Assembly (NCBI GenBank): GCA_947591055.1
Contig: CANQCW010000007.1
Span: 1-32,060, forward strand
Reading direction: 5' to 3'
Source of the DNA: an uncultured Clostridia bacterium
GTDB taxonomy: Bacteria; Bacillota; Clostridia; TANB77; CAG-508
Length of the DNA: 32,060 nucleotides
Shown here one piece after another: positions 1 to 9,016 of this stretch; position 1 is the first letter of the stretch; each line of letters starts with the position of its first letter. The position numbers were made by a program, and so were the translations under genes. A model generated the notes under the pieces. It made no database searches. It was not told where the DNA came from and saw only the letters and a program-made list of their open reading frames with translations.

Positions 1-7
1 AAAAAAT

Positions 8-50
8 AAAGTTTACATTAACATAATAATATTATGTTAATGTAAACTTT
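8..50 (-). terminator. Rho-independent terminator of tex (perfect 20-bp inverted repeat, 3-nt loop)
   Basis: aaagtttacattaacataat-aat-attatgttaatgtaaacttt; on the minus strand it is followed by ATTTTTT just after the tex stop. Confidence 0.8.
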
Positions 51-59
51 GCAAACTTT

Positions 60-2216
60 CTATATATTTTTCATTGATAATTTAACCTTTTGCTTTTCAA
101 AATCTATACCTATAACTTTAACTTTTACAATATCTCCAATTGAAACTATATCTGTTGGTTTCTTTACGAATTTATCACTCATTTCTGATATGTGTACTAA
201 TCCATCATGTTTTACACCAACATCAACAAATGCACCAAAATCAGTTATATTTCTTACAGTACCAGTTAGTATCATATTTTCTTTTAAATCTTCAAACTTT
301 AAAACATCACTACGAAGTATTGGTTTTGGCATATCCTCTCTTGGGTCTCTTCCTGGTTTAGACAACTCTTTTATAATATCTACTAAAGTAATTTCTCCAA
401 CTTCTAATTCATCTGCTGTTTTTGATGTATTAAGTGCAGAAAGTTTAGTTTTAATTTCTTGTAATTTTTCTTTATCTAAAATATCTTCTTTTTTATATCC
501 AATACTATTTAAAAGCTTTTCTGTAACATTGTAACTTTCAGGGTGAACAGCAGTTATTTCAAGAGGATTTTTACCATCAGGAATTCTTACAAAACCTGCA
601 CATTGTTCAAAGGCTGACTTTCCTAATTTAGGAACTTTTAGTAATTCTTTTCTTTCTTTAAACTTACCATTTTCATCTCTATATTTTACAATATTTTTAG
701 CAACACTAGAGTTTATTCCAGCAACATAAGATAAAAGAGATGATGTTGCAGTATTTAAGTCTACTCCTACCTCATTAACAGCATCTTCAACAACACCTGA
801 TAAACTCTCAGATAATTGTTTTTGGTCAACATCATGTTGATATTGTCCTATACCAATTGCTTTTGGATCAATCTTTACAAATTCAGCTAGTGGATCTTGA
901 AGTCTTCTAGCAATTGAAATTGCACCTCTTAACGATACATTTAAGTCTGGATATTCTTCTGTTGCTAATTTAGAAGCAGAATAAACAGACGCACCAGCTT
1001 CACTTACTATTGTATAATATACATCTATTCCAGTCTCCTCTTTTAGCTCTTTGATTGTGTCTGATACAAATATTTCAGACTCTCTTGAAGCTGTTCCATT
1101 TCCAATTGCAATCATATTAATATTGTCTTTTTTAATTAATCTAATTAACTCTTTTTTAGAGCCTTCAATATCATTTTGTGGTTCTGTTGGATAAACAACA
1201 CCTGTATCTAAAACTTTTCCAGTTTCATCTATTACAGCAAGCTTGCAACCAGTTCTATAAGCTGGGTCAAAACCAAGTACAGTAAGACCTTTTAAAGGAG
1301 CTCCTAATAAAAGTTGTTTAGCATTTTTTCCAAATACACTAATAGCTTGCTTATCTGCTTTTTCTGTTAAATCAGCTCTAATTTCTCTATCAATTGAAGG
1401 TTCAATTAATCTTTCGAAACTATCTTCAATCGATTCTTTAATTAATTGTGCTCTATCTCCATTAGTTTTTATCATTTTATTAGAAATTAGTTCTATAATT
1501 TTATCTTCATTTTTATTAATTTTAACTTTTAAAAACTCTTCCTTTTCTCCCCTATTAATTGCTAATATTCTATGGCTAGGAATAGTTGATATTTTCTCAC
1601 TAAATTCATAATACATCTCGTAAGGAGATTTCTCATCTTTTTTAGATGCTGAAGTTTCAATTATTCCTTCTCTGTAATAAATACTTTTTATCTTCCTTCT
1701 AAAATCAGGATCATCAGAAATAATTTCTGCTATTATATCTTTGGCACCTGAAATTGCAGAATCTGTATCAGGAACTTCATCTGTAATAAAATCTTTAGCA
1801 ACATCAAATATAGAACTATTATCTTTTTGTTCTAAAATATTTTGTGCTAAAGGTTCTAATCCTTTTTGTTTTGCAATAATTGCTCTTGTTTTCTTCTTTT
1901 GCTTGTATGGTCTATATATATCTTCAACTTCAGCAAGTGTCAAGGCATTTTCAAGACTTACTCCAATTTCATCAGTCCACTTTTCTTGATTTACTATTGA
2001 ATTTTTAACTTCTTCTTTTCTTTTTTCTAAGTTTCTTAAATATGTAAGTCTATCATTTAAGTTACGCAAAACTTCATCACTTAAGTTTCCTGTAACTTCT
2101 TTTCTATATCTTGCAATAAATGGTATAGTATTACCTTCATCAATAAGTGAAATAGTTTTTTCTACTTGATATTCCTTAATATTTAGTTCCTCTGCAATTA
2201 TATTTGTAATGTTCAT
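60..2216 (-). CDS. tex: Tex-family transcription accessory protein (YqgF-like fold, HhH, C-terminal S1 RNA-binding domain)
   Basis: 718-aa ORF; IPFIARYRKEVTGNLSDE near the N-terminus, GFDPAYRTGCKLAVID, C-terminal S1 motif GTVRNITDFGAFVDVGVKHDGLVHISEMSD. Confidence 0.97.
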   Translation of the reverse strand: MNITNIIAEELNIKEYQVEKTISLIDEGNTIPFIARYRKEVTGNLSDEVLRNLNDRLTYLRNLEKRKEEVKNSIVNQEKWTDEIGVSLENALTLAEVEDIYRPYKQKKKTRAIIAKQKGLEPLAQNILEQKDNSSIFDVAKDFITDEVPDTDSAISGAKDIIAEIISDDPDFRRKIKSIYYREGIIETSASKKDEKSPYEMYYEFSEKISTIPSHRILAINRGEKEEFLKVKINKNEDKIIELISNKMIKTNGDRAQLIKESIEDSFERLIEPSIDREIRADLTEKADKQAISVFGKNAKQLLLGAPLKGLTVLGFDPAYRTGCKLAVIDETGKVLDTGVVYPTEPQNDIEGSKKELIRLIKKDNINMIAIGNGTASRESEIFVSDTIKELKEETGIDVYYTIVSEAGASVYSASKLATEEYPDLNVSLRGAISIARRLQDPLAEFVKIDPKAIGIGQYQHDVDQKQLSESLSGVVEDAVNEVGVDLNTATSSLLSYVAGINSSVAKNIVKYRDENGKFKERKELLKVPKLGKSAFEQCAGFVRIPDGKNPLEITAVHPESYNVTEKLLNSIGYKKEDILDKEKLQEIKTKLSALNTSKTADELEVGEITLVDIIKELSKPGRDPREDMPKPILRSDVLKFEDLKENMILTGTVRNITDFGAFVDVGVKHDGLVHISEMSDKFVKKPTDIVSIGDIVKVKVIGIDFEKQKVKLSMKNI

Positions 2217-2240
2217 AAAATTATCCTTTCTTACTTAAAA

Positions 2241-2385
2241 TGTGATAAAAATTTTGAGCTATGTTTCCATAGCTCTTTTAGACTCTTGGTTATTTGGCAG
2301 GTGTGCCAAATCCTGCATCTCTTTTGACCTATTAGGTGTGTGGATGGCACTATTGTCCACCTCAAATATCCTACTTATATTGTAT
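2241..2385 (-). ncRNA. Candidate structured RNA / tex leader RNA of unknown family
   Basis: Non-coding interval between a promoter (2390-2418) and tex with several hairpins: 2340-2344/2356-2360, 2293-2299/2304-2310 and a GAAA-tetraloop hairpin 2256-2275 followed by AAAATTTTT. Confidence 0.5.
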
Positions 2386-2389
2386 TTTT

Positions 2390-2418
2390 ATTATAAAACT
2401 TTTCTTCATTTTTGTCTA
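2390..2418 (-). promoter_or_regulatory. Sigma-A-type promoter upstream of the tex leader
   Basis: minus strand TAGACA-17 nt-TATAAT. Confidence 0.65.
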
Positions 2419-2463
2419 GTATTTTTTCTATTTTTCCAAATAATTTACTCATATATGTAGCAA

Positions 2464-3171
2464 TTATCTGCATATTAATAGTCTTTTAATTATTTTTTCT
2501 TTTGAAGTAAAATAACTTATTAATATTATTAATTTTTGAACTGGATTTAAGAATTTACGTAATAAGAAAATATCTTTAATTCTAAATTTAATCTTTTTAT
2601 TTTTGACAATATAATTACAAGTAAACATTTTGCAGGTTATACATTTAGTAGAACATCTTTTATTAATTAGATATTTACATTGTACTATTTCATTTGAAAA
2701 TATGCTTTTAAAATGTCTGCAACAACCACAAGTACAATTAAAATCTCTTTTAGCAATACATTTATCATCTTTAAATTCGCAAATATTTTTATATGCAAAC
2801 TCATTATCCAAATAGTCGCACACAGTATCATATATGTAATTATATTTTTCTAAAATAGTTGGCAATAGCATAACTTTAATAGATTTTATTAAATCAAAAA
2901 TATGTAATTCATTATTTTTATTATAATTAAAAACAACCACTTGAAAACTATTTATATTGTTATTTTTTATATGTTTTATTTTCTTAAAAATTTTATTTTT
3001 TTCTTTTACTATGTTATTGCAATCTAATGAAAATGTTAATATTTCATCATTATCATATTGAAAATTACTTTTTATATTAGATAAATTATAAACATTTGAT
3101 TTTTTAATACTTTCAACTTTTTCTATATCATTTATTTTTTCATCTAATTTTACTTTATAATATACTTCCAT
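2464..3171 (-). CDS. Uncharacterised Cys-rich protein
   Basis: 235-aa ORF with dense Cys motifs (CNFx-like ... CTCGCCRHF ... CKYLINKRCSTKCITCKMFTCNY); RBS-like GGAAATAAAAATG. Confidence 0.8.
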   Translation of the reverse strand: MEVYYKVKLDEKINDIEKVESIKKSNVYNLSNIKSNFQYDNDEILTFSLDCNNIVKEKNKIFKKIKHIKNNNINSFQVVVFNYNKNNELHIFDLIKSIKVMLLPTILEKYNYIYDTVCDYLDNEFAYKNICEFKDDKCIAKRDFNCTCGCCRHFKSIFSNEIVQCKYLINKRCSTKCITCKMFTCNYIVKNKKIKFRIKDIFLLRKFLNPVQKLIILISYFTSKEKIIKRLLICR

Positions 3172-3196
3172 TTTTATTTCCTTTACTATAATTTAC

Positions 3197-3232
3197 AAGG
3201 AAATAGGAAGCAAATTTGCTCCCTATTTCCTT
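3197..3232. repeat. 36-nt near-perfect palindrome between two minus-strand genes
   Basis: AAGGAAATAGGAAGCAAA|TTTGCTCCCTATTTCCTT, one mismatch in 18 bp. Confidence 0.85.
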
Positions 3233-3252
3233 ACATAGAATATCTCAAAACT

Positions 3253-3849
3253 TCAGCTTGCTTTAATACTAAAATTCCACGTATTACTTTCTGCATCAAT
3301 GCCGAGAAGTGTAAAGTTTTTCTTTTCAAAAAAACTTGCTACTTCATCTCTAAATTCCTTGTTATCCTCTGAATAGCTCACTTTTACTTTTATGTCATAA
3401 TTGTACTCAAGACGTGATGATTCAAAATCACCATTTTTGATTTTTTCTAATGCTTCCTTACATATTTTTCTAGCCGCATCTTTTCGAGATTTAATATTTC
3501 TTTTAATCTCCATATTAGACCAATAAAGCATTTTCTGAGCTTGAGTCCGTTTCTGACCTTTAACCAATTTTGGAATAGAAAGACAAGTTCCTGCATAAGA
3601 ATCAATCATTAATAAAAATCCTAATTCATCACATACTTTTATAAGGTCTTCAACATTAATACCATTAAAAGCACTTCCATATCGATAATATTTATCGCCA
3701 TCCAGTGCTTCCCAAGGTTCACAAGAAATTATTCGCTTCTCAAAATATTTCCGCATTATATCGAGAAACTCTTCCTTAACAGCTTCAAGACGTTCTTCCT
3801 CTCTTTTTTCGGCAATTGCCAATGCTATGCTTGCGATACTTTTACTCAT
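3253..3849 (-). CDS. Hypothetical protein
   Basis: 198-aa ORF; RBS AAGGAGG upstream of ATG; promoter at 3927-3955. Confidence 0.85.
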   Translation of the reverse strand: MSKSIASIALAIAEKREEERLEAVKEEFLDIMRKYFEKRIISCEPWEALDGDKYYRYGSAFNGINVEDLIKVCDELGFLLMIDSYAGTCLSIPKLVKGQKRTQAQKMLYWSNMEIKRNIKSRKDAARKICKEALEKIKNGDFESSRLEYNYDIKVKVSYSEDNKEFRDEVASFFEKKNFTLLGIDAESNTWNFSIKAS

Positions 3850-3926
3850 AGTTGTATTCCTCCTTATTTTTTAATCGCATATTCAAACTTATTTTGTGAT
3901 AGGTTCTTGACCTTCAAAGTATATAA

Positions 3927-3955
3927 ATCATACCATAATTATGTTAAATTGTCAA
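3927..3955 (-). promoter_or_regulatory. Sigma-A-type promoter for the 198-aa ORF
   Basis: minus strand TTGACA-17 nt-TATGAT. Confidence 0.75.
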
Positions 3956-3975
3956 AATATAATTAGAAATTCCCT

Positions 3976-4968
3976 TTACATAGTTTCTAGTGCTTGCATA
4001 ATATTTTTATAACCCATATAAAATATATCTTTATCATTAATTTGAGCTATTCTTTCTAAATCCTCAATTAGCACATAAGTTTTTTGTAAAGAGTTCTTTT
4101 TATCTTCATTGTTATTTTCAGATGAAATTATACTAGAAAAATAGCTTTTGGCAGATGTTATACTTGATATAGCATTATTCCAGTTATCATCTGTACTTAC
4201 TAAAGTATAAGCATTTAATATATTTAATTTAGTATTATATAAGTTTAGTTTATTATTATCTGAAGTTATACTTGATGCATATTTTGGTATATTTATATAC
4301 ATATTAAATAGATTAATTAAAGTATTTTTCTTATCTTTATTTTTTATAGATTGAATTACTCCGTCCATAGATAATGAAAAACTATTTATTATTTCTGCAC
4401 TAATTCCTTGTTTTTGAAAATCTAAATTTATTGTTGGCCAAGTTGAATATATTTTTTCTACTGAATATGATATTTCCTTCCAATCTGTTTCTTGATTATT
4501 ATTTTCCAATGTTGTATCTGGAACTAGCTCTGACACAGTTGTAGAATTATTTTGTGTTTGACTTTCTCCTTGTCCTTGAGAAGAACTTTGATTAGAGCTT
4601 CCCTGTTCTTGGCCTTGACTAGAACTACTACCTCCTTGTCCTCCTTCTTGTCCACTTTGGCTTTGAGAACTGCCTTGAGATTCTTCGCTTGAACTTCCTG
4701 ATGAGCTTTGAGAAGATGAATTATTAATATCATTTATTTCTCTTGTATACACTTTATATTTTATTACAGTAATGTTATTTATTTTATTCATTACATCTGT
4801 TATATTTGAATCTAAAAAAGATATTTCTTCTTCTATTTTTTCTCTTAAATCATTATCTGCTGTTTGTGCATTTACGCTTGAAATTTTTATATAAAATAAT
4901 GCAATAGCAAGTATTATACAAACTATTCCTAAGAAAATTGCAATATACTTTCCAATTTCTTTTTTCAT
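3976..4968 (-). CDS. Membrane-anchored protein with Ser/Gln/Gly-rich low-complexity linker and helical C-terminal domain
   Basis: 330-aa ORF; N-terminal TM segment (IAIFLGIVCIILAIALFYI), SSQSSSGSSSEESQGSSQSQSGQEGGQGG linker. Confidence 0.8.
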   Translation of the reverse strand: MKKEIGKYIAIFLGIVCIILAIALFYIKISSVNAQTADNDLREKIEEEISFLDSNITDVMNKINNITVIKYKVYTREINDINNSSSQSSSGSSSEESQGSSQSQSGQEGGQGGSSSSQGQEQGSSNQSSSQGQGESQTQNNSTTVSELVPDTTLENNNQETDWKEISYSVEKIYSTWPTINLDFQKQGISAEIINSFSLSMDGVIQSIKNKDKKNTLINLFNMYINIPKYASSITSDNNKLNLYNTKLNILNAYTLVSTDDNWNNAISSITSAKSYFSSIISSENNNEDKKNSLQKTYVLIEDLERIAQINDKDIFYMGYKNIMQALETM

Positions 4969-5004
4969 AAAATAAATCCTTTCTTATGTTTTGAAGTTAA
5001 AAAT

Positions 5005-5063
5005 AAAAAAACACTTTTTAACTATTATCAAAACTGATTTTTAGTTATTATTAGTGTTTTTTT
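5005..5063. terminator. Probable terminator downstream of gpsA
   Basis: AAAAAAACACT (5005-5015) ... AGTGTTTTTTT (5053-5063) with an inner TAACTA/TAGTTA pairing. Confidence 0.6.
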
Positions 5064-5158
5064 CAAGTTTTATACTTTATAATTTCTTAAGTTTAAAAAT
5101 TTTTATCTTAATCAAATATTTTCAACTTTGGCAATTATTTATTCATTTTAACAATAAT

Positions 5159-6151
5159 TTACTCATTTTCAAATTTTAGCTCTCTTGTCATCAAAGTTTT
5201 AATAGCTTCTTTAACTGTTAGCTTGTTATCAAGTACATCATAAGCAGCATTAACTATTGGCATTTCTACATTATATTTTGCAAGCAATTTTTTTGCAACT
5301 TCAATATTATCAATACTTTCAATTGTCATCCCAATTTCTTTTTGTGCTTCTTCTTTTGACATACCTTTTCCTATTAATCTTCCTGCTCTTCTATTTCTTG
5401 ATTCATCACTTGAACAAGTTAAAATTAAATCTCCTAAACCTGATAAACCATAAAATGTTGATAGCTCTGCTCCCATTTTTGTTCCCAATCTTGCTATTTC
5501 AGCTAATCCTCTTGTAATTAGAGCTGATTGTGCATTTGTTCCTAATTTAAGCTCAGCACATATACCTGCGCAAAAAGCTATTATATTTTTAAAAGCTCCC
5601 CCTATTTCAACTCCTTTTATATCAGTTGATTTATATACTCTCATATATTCATTTGAAAATAGCTCTGGAATATTTTTTAAAATTTCTTCATCTTTTGATG
5701 CTAAAATTATTGCTGTTGGGATATGATTTATTACTTCTGTTGCATAAGATGGTCCTGATAAAGCTGCTACTCTTGCATCAGGCTTTTCACTTAATATAAC
5801 ATCATCTAAAGTTGTTAGTGTATCATTTTCCAAACCTTTAGAGCATATTATAATTGGTTTATTTCCTACATAGTCTTTATATAATTTAAATGTACTTCTT
5901 GTAAATTTTGATGGTGTTACATGTAAAATAAAATCACTATTTTCTACAACTTCTTTAATATCATTAGAGCATACAATATTTTCATTTATTACCATGTCAG
6001 GAATAAACATACAAGTTTTCTTATTATTAATATAATCTTTTTCTTCTTCACTAAAAGACCATATTTTGACTTTATTTTGCATTTCTCCTAAATGATTTCC
6101 GAGTGCTACTCCCCAGCTACCGCTTCCAATTATAGCAACAGTTTTATTCAT
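5159..6151 (-). CDS. gpsA: NAD(P)H-dependent glycerol-3-phosphate dehydrogenase
   Basis: N-terminal Rossmann motif VAIIGSGSWGVALGNHL; GGAFKNIIAFCAGI; LSGLGDLILTCSSDESRNRRAG. Confidence 0.97.
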   Translation of the reverse strand: MNKTVAIIGSGSWGVALGNHLGEMQNKVKIWSFSEEEKDYINNKKTCMFIPDMVINENIVCSNDIKEVVENSDFILHVTPSKFTRSTFKLYKDYVGNKPIIICSKGLENDTLTTLDDVILSEKPDARVAALSGPSYATEVINHIPTAIILASKDEEILKNIPELFSNEYMRVYKSTDIKGVEIGGAFKNIIAFCAGICAELKLGTNAQSALITRGLAEIARLGTKMGAELSTFYGLSGLGDLILTCSSDESRNRRAGRLIGKGMSKEEAQKEIGMTIESIDNIEVAKKLLAKYNVEMPIVNAAYDVLDNKLTVKEAIKTLMTRELKFENE

Positions 6152-6215
6152 AAAAAACTCCTTTTTTAAATTAAAAATTTTACATTATATATTTTTAACT
6201 CATTTTATAATAATA

Positions 6216-6866
6216 TTATTTTTTCTTAAAACTTAATTTATTTTCTGTTCCATCAGCTAATCTTTTAATATTTTCTCTATGATTAAATATAACTATAACA
6301 GCCATAATTATTCCAAAAATTATATAAGCAAAATGAGCTTCTTGGCCACCAATGATGTAATGCTCAGCTGTAAACATACAAAGTATAGGATATAAGATTG
6401 CTGCTGCAAGTGAGCCTAGAGATACCATCCTTGATAAAGCCATTAAAATAAGAGCAAATACAAGACAGATTAAACCTATTTCCCAGTTAACCATTAAGAT
6501 TACGCCAAGAGATGTTGCAACACCTTTTCCTCCTTTGAATTTGAAGAATATTGGAAATGTATGACCTATAACAACAAAAACTCCTGCAATTTGAACTAAT
6601 AAAGCTCTTGTTTTTGCATCTCCATTTATCATTTGTCCTACTAAAAGAGCAATTAAAATTGCAACTACTCCTTTAAAAACATCACAAATTAGAGTCATTA
6701 ATGCTGGAAATTTACCTGCTGTTCTTAATACATTTGTTGTACCTGCATTTCCGCTTCCTTTTTCTCTAACATCAAAACCTGCAAATTTTTTTGTAAAAAT
6801 TATAGAAAAACTTATACTTCCTATTAAATAACTTAATATTGCTACTACTACATAATTAATCATCAT
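6216..6866 (-). CDS. plsY: Acyl-phosphate:glycerol-3-phosphate acyltransferase PlsY
   Basis: GSISFSIIFTKKF, REKGSGNAGTTNVLRTAGK, FKGGKGVATSLG motifs; overlaps der. Confidence 0.97.
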   Translation of the reverse strand: MMINYVVVAILSYLIGSISFSIIFTKKFAGFDVREKGSGNAGTTNVLRTAGKFPALMTLICDVFKGVVAILIALLVGQMINGDAKTRALLVQIAGVFVVIGHTFPIFFKFKGGKGVATSLGVILMVNWEIGLICLVFALILMALSRMVSLGSLAAAILYPILCMFTAEHYIIGGQEAHFAYIIFGIIMAVIVIFNHRENIKRLADGTENKLSFKKK

Positions 6867-8196
6867 CTTTTTCCTTCCTCTCTCTAATTAATATTCTTAT
6901 TGGAGTACCTTTAAAAGTAAATTCTTGTCTTAGTTTATTTACTAAATATCTTTCATACGAAAAATGGAACAATTTTTTACTATTAACAAATACTGTAAAA
7001 GTTGGTGGTTTTGTACTTACCTGTGTCATATAATATATTTTAAGCCTTTTTCCTTTATCTGTTGGTGGTTGAACAATACTGATTGCTTCTTCTAATAAAG
7101 AATTTAGATTTGAAGTAGAAATTCTCATTGAATTGTAATTAGATACTGTATTTATTAAATCAAATATTTTATCAACTCTTTGTCCTGTTTTTGCTGATAT
7201 AAATAGTATCGGAGCATAAGACAAATAAGATAATTTATTATATACATTTTTTGTATATTCCTCTAATGTTCCGTTTTCTTTATCATACTCGTCCCATTTA
7301 TTTATTACAATTATAATGCCTTTTCCTTCTTCATGAGCTAATCCAGCAATTTTAGCATCTTGCTCCGTAACACCGTCATTTGCATCAATCATTAAAATAC
7401 ATACATCAGATCTTTCAATCGCTAAGTTTGTTCTAAGAATACTATATTTTTCAATGTCTTCTTCTATTTTGTTATGTCTTCTTAAACCTGCTGTATCAAT
7501 AAAAATGTATTTTCCATGTTCGTTTTCAAATTCAGAATCAATAGCATCTCTAGTTGTACCTGCAATGTTACTTACTATTAATCTATTTTCACCTAAAATT
7601 TTATTAATAAGTGAAGATTTACCAACATTAGGTTTTCCAATTATTGCAACTTTAATTTTATCATCTTCAGCATCATTTTCATCTTCATCAGGAAGATAAT
7701 CATATATAACATCTAATATATCACCAATTCCTTTTGCATTTGCAGATGATATTGCATGAGGTTCACCTAAACCTAAATTATAAAATTCGTATATTTCATT
7801 TTCAAACTTTTTAAAATCATCAACTTTATTACAAACTAGAATAACATCTTTTTTTGTCTTTTTAAGCATTAAAGCAATTTCTTTATCAGCAGAAGTTACT
7901 CCTGTTGTTATATCTGTCATAAAAATTATAACATCTGCTAAATCCATTGCTATTTCAGCTTGTATCAACATTTGATTACTTATAACATCATCTTTTTTAT
8001 CTTCAATTCCACCTGTATCAATTACTGTAAAATTTTTTCCTCTCCAGTTTGTTTCACCATAAATTCTATCACGAGTAAGTCCTGGAGTATTTCCTACTAT
8101 AGCTTTTCTTTCACCTATTAAATAATTGAAAAAGGTAGATTTTCCTACATTTGGTTTTCCAATTATAGCTACTGTTTTTTTAGACACTTTTTTCAC
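6856..8196 (-). CDS. der: Ribosome biogenesis GTPase Der (tandem GTPase domains)
   Basis: Two G1 motifs (IGKPNVGKST / IGKPNVGKSS), NKVD and NKWD, KH-like C-terminus. The ORF-track start is GTG; an in-frame GTG three codons later (about 8187) has the better-placed GAGGTG SD. Confidence 0.97.
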   Translation of the reverse strand: MKKVSKKTVAIIGKPNVGKSTFFNYLIGERKAIVGNTPGLTRDRIYGETNWRGKNFTVIDTGGIEDKKDDVISNQMLIQAEIAMDLADVIIFMTDITTGVTSADKEIALMLKKTKKDVILVCNKVDDFKKFENEIYEFYNLGLGEPHAISSANAKGIGDILDVIYDYLPDEDENDAEDDKIKVAIIGKPNVGKSSLINKILGENRLIVSNIAGTTRDAIDSEFENEHGKYIFIDTAGLRRHNKIEEDIEKYSILRTNLAIERSDVCILMIDANDGVTEQDAKIAGLAHEEGKGIIIVINKWDEYDKENGTLEEYTKNVYNKLSYLSYAPILFISAKTGQRVDKIFDLINTVSNYNSMRISTSNLNSLLEEAISIVQPPTDKGKRLKIYYMTQVSTKPPTFTVFVNSKKLFHFSYERYLVNKLRQEFTFKGTPIRILIRERKEKDDD

Positions 8197-8260
8197 CTCT
8201 ATCTTTTATATAAGTATTTTACTACATATGAAAAATTTTTTCAATGAAAATAACTTTTAT

Positions 8261-9016
8261 TTAATTGTTTATACTAAATTCATATGTTTCCTTAAGATTT
8301 GAATAATTTTTAATTTTAAGAGTATCTTTTGTAAATTCTACATCACAATGAAAACGATTTTTTCCTGTACCTTCAATCTGATAAGTTATATCTTTAGAAA
8401 TATCTAAATAATTAATTAATTCGATTGATATGTTTTTTATGTATTCAATTAATTCATCTTCGTTATTATCATCATATTGTATATATACATAAGTGTAAAT
8501 TAATGCCTTTAAATCAATTAATTCATCCATTGTTGGTATATGTCCATAGTTATTTGGAATATAGTGTTCTTCAATTACAAATGCAATATTAAAATTCAAA
8601 TCAAAAATTTTATTCATATATTCATTTATAGTTTCATGATAATATGTATCAACAAAATTTTCATAAGCATCATTTATTGGCCATGGATTTGCTCCATAAA
8701 AAGTCATTTCAAAGTTATATTTTTTTAACTTAGAAGAAAATACAGTTGCTTCATACCCATTATGTTTTCTCGGAGAAAATTCATTATATGAATAAGTTTT
8801 TCCTATTTTTTTTACTCCAAAATTGCCTTTTCCATATTTAGTATCTAGATAATTTACTATATATGTATTTAATTTCATTTTTGTATCTTCATCAATTTCT
8901 TTTGATACTTCTTTTGAATCCATATATGATATATACATTGAATAAATAAATATCATAAAAAATAATATAGCAAAAATCATAAAAACAATTAATAAAAATT
9001 TCTTTATTTTACTCAT
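8261..9016 (-). CDS. Hypothetical membrane-anchored protein
   Basis: 251-aa ORF, N-terminal TM segment; ATG overlaps the stop of the upstream ORF (TAATG). Confidence 0.8.
   Translation of the reverse strand: MSKIKKFLLIVFMIFAILFFMIFIYSMYISYMDSKEVSKEIDEDTKMKLNTYIVNYLDTKYGKGNFGVKKIGKTYSYNEFSPRKHNGYEATVFSSKLKKYNFEMTFYGANPWPINDAYENFVDTYYHETINEYMNKIFDLNFNIAFVIEEHYIPNNYGHIPTMDELIDLKALIYTYVYIQYDDNNEDELIEYIKNISIELINYLDISKDITYQIEGTGKNRFHCDVEFTKDTLKIKNYSNLKETYEFSINN

Noticed and set aside
49-534. Plus-strand ORFs at 49-534, 140-361 and 1741-1989
   Set aside because: Antisense to tex, low-complexity translations, no RBS or promoter.
2256-2280. AAAAGAGCTATGGAAACATAGC resembles part of a Cas9 tracrRNA/sgRNA
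   Set aside because: No CRISPR repeats, no cas genes, and the resemblance is limited to a simple GAAA-loop hairpin.
2242-2460. 72-aa plus-strand ORF
   Set aside because: Covers the structured tex leader and its promoter; no convincing RBS or protein-like composition.
4524-4733. 69-aa Lys-rich ORF
   Set aside because: Alternate frame of the SQG-rich linker of the 330-aa ORF.
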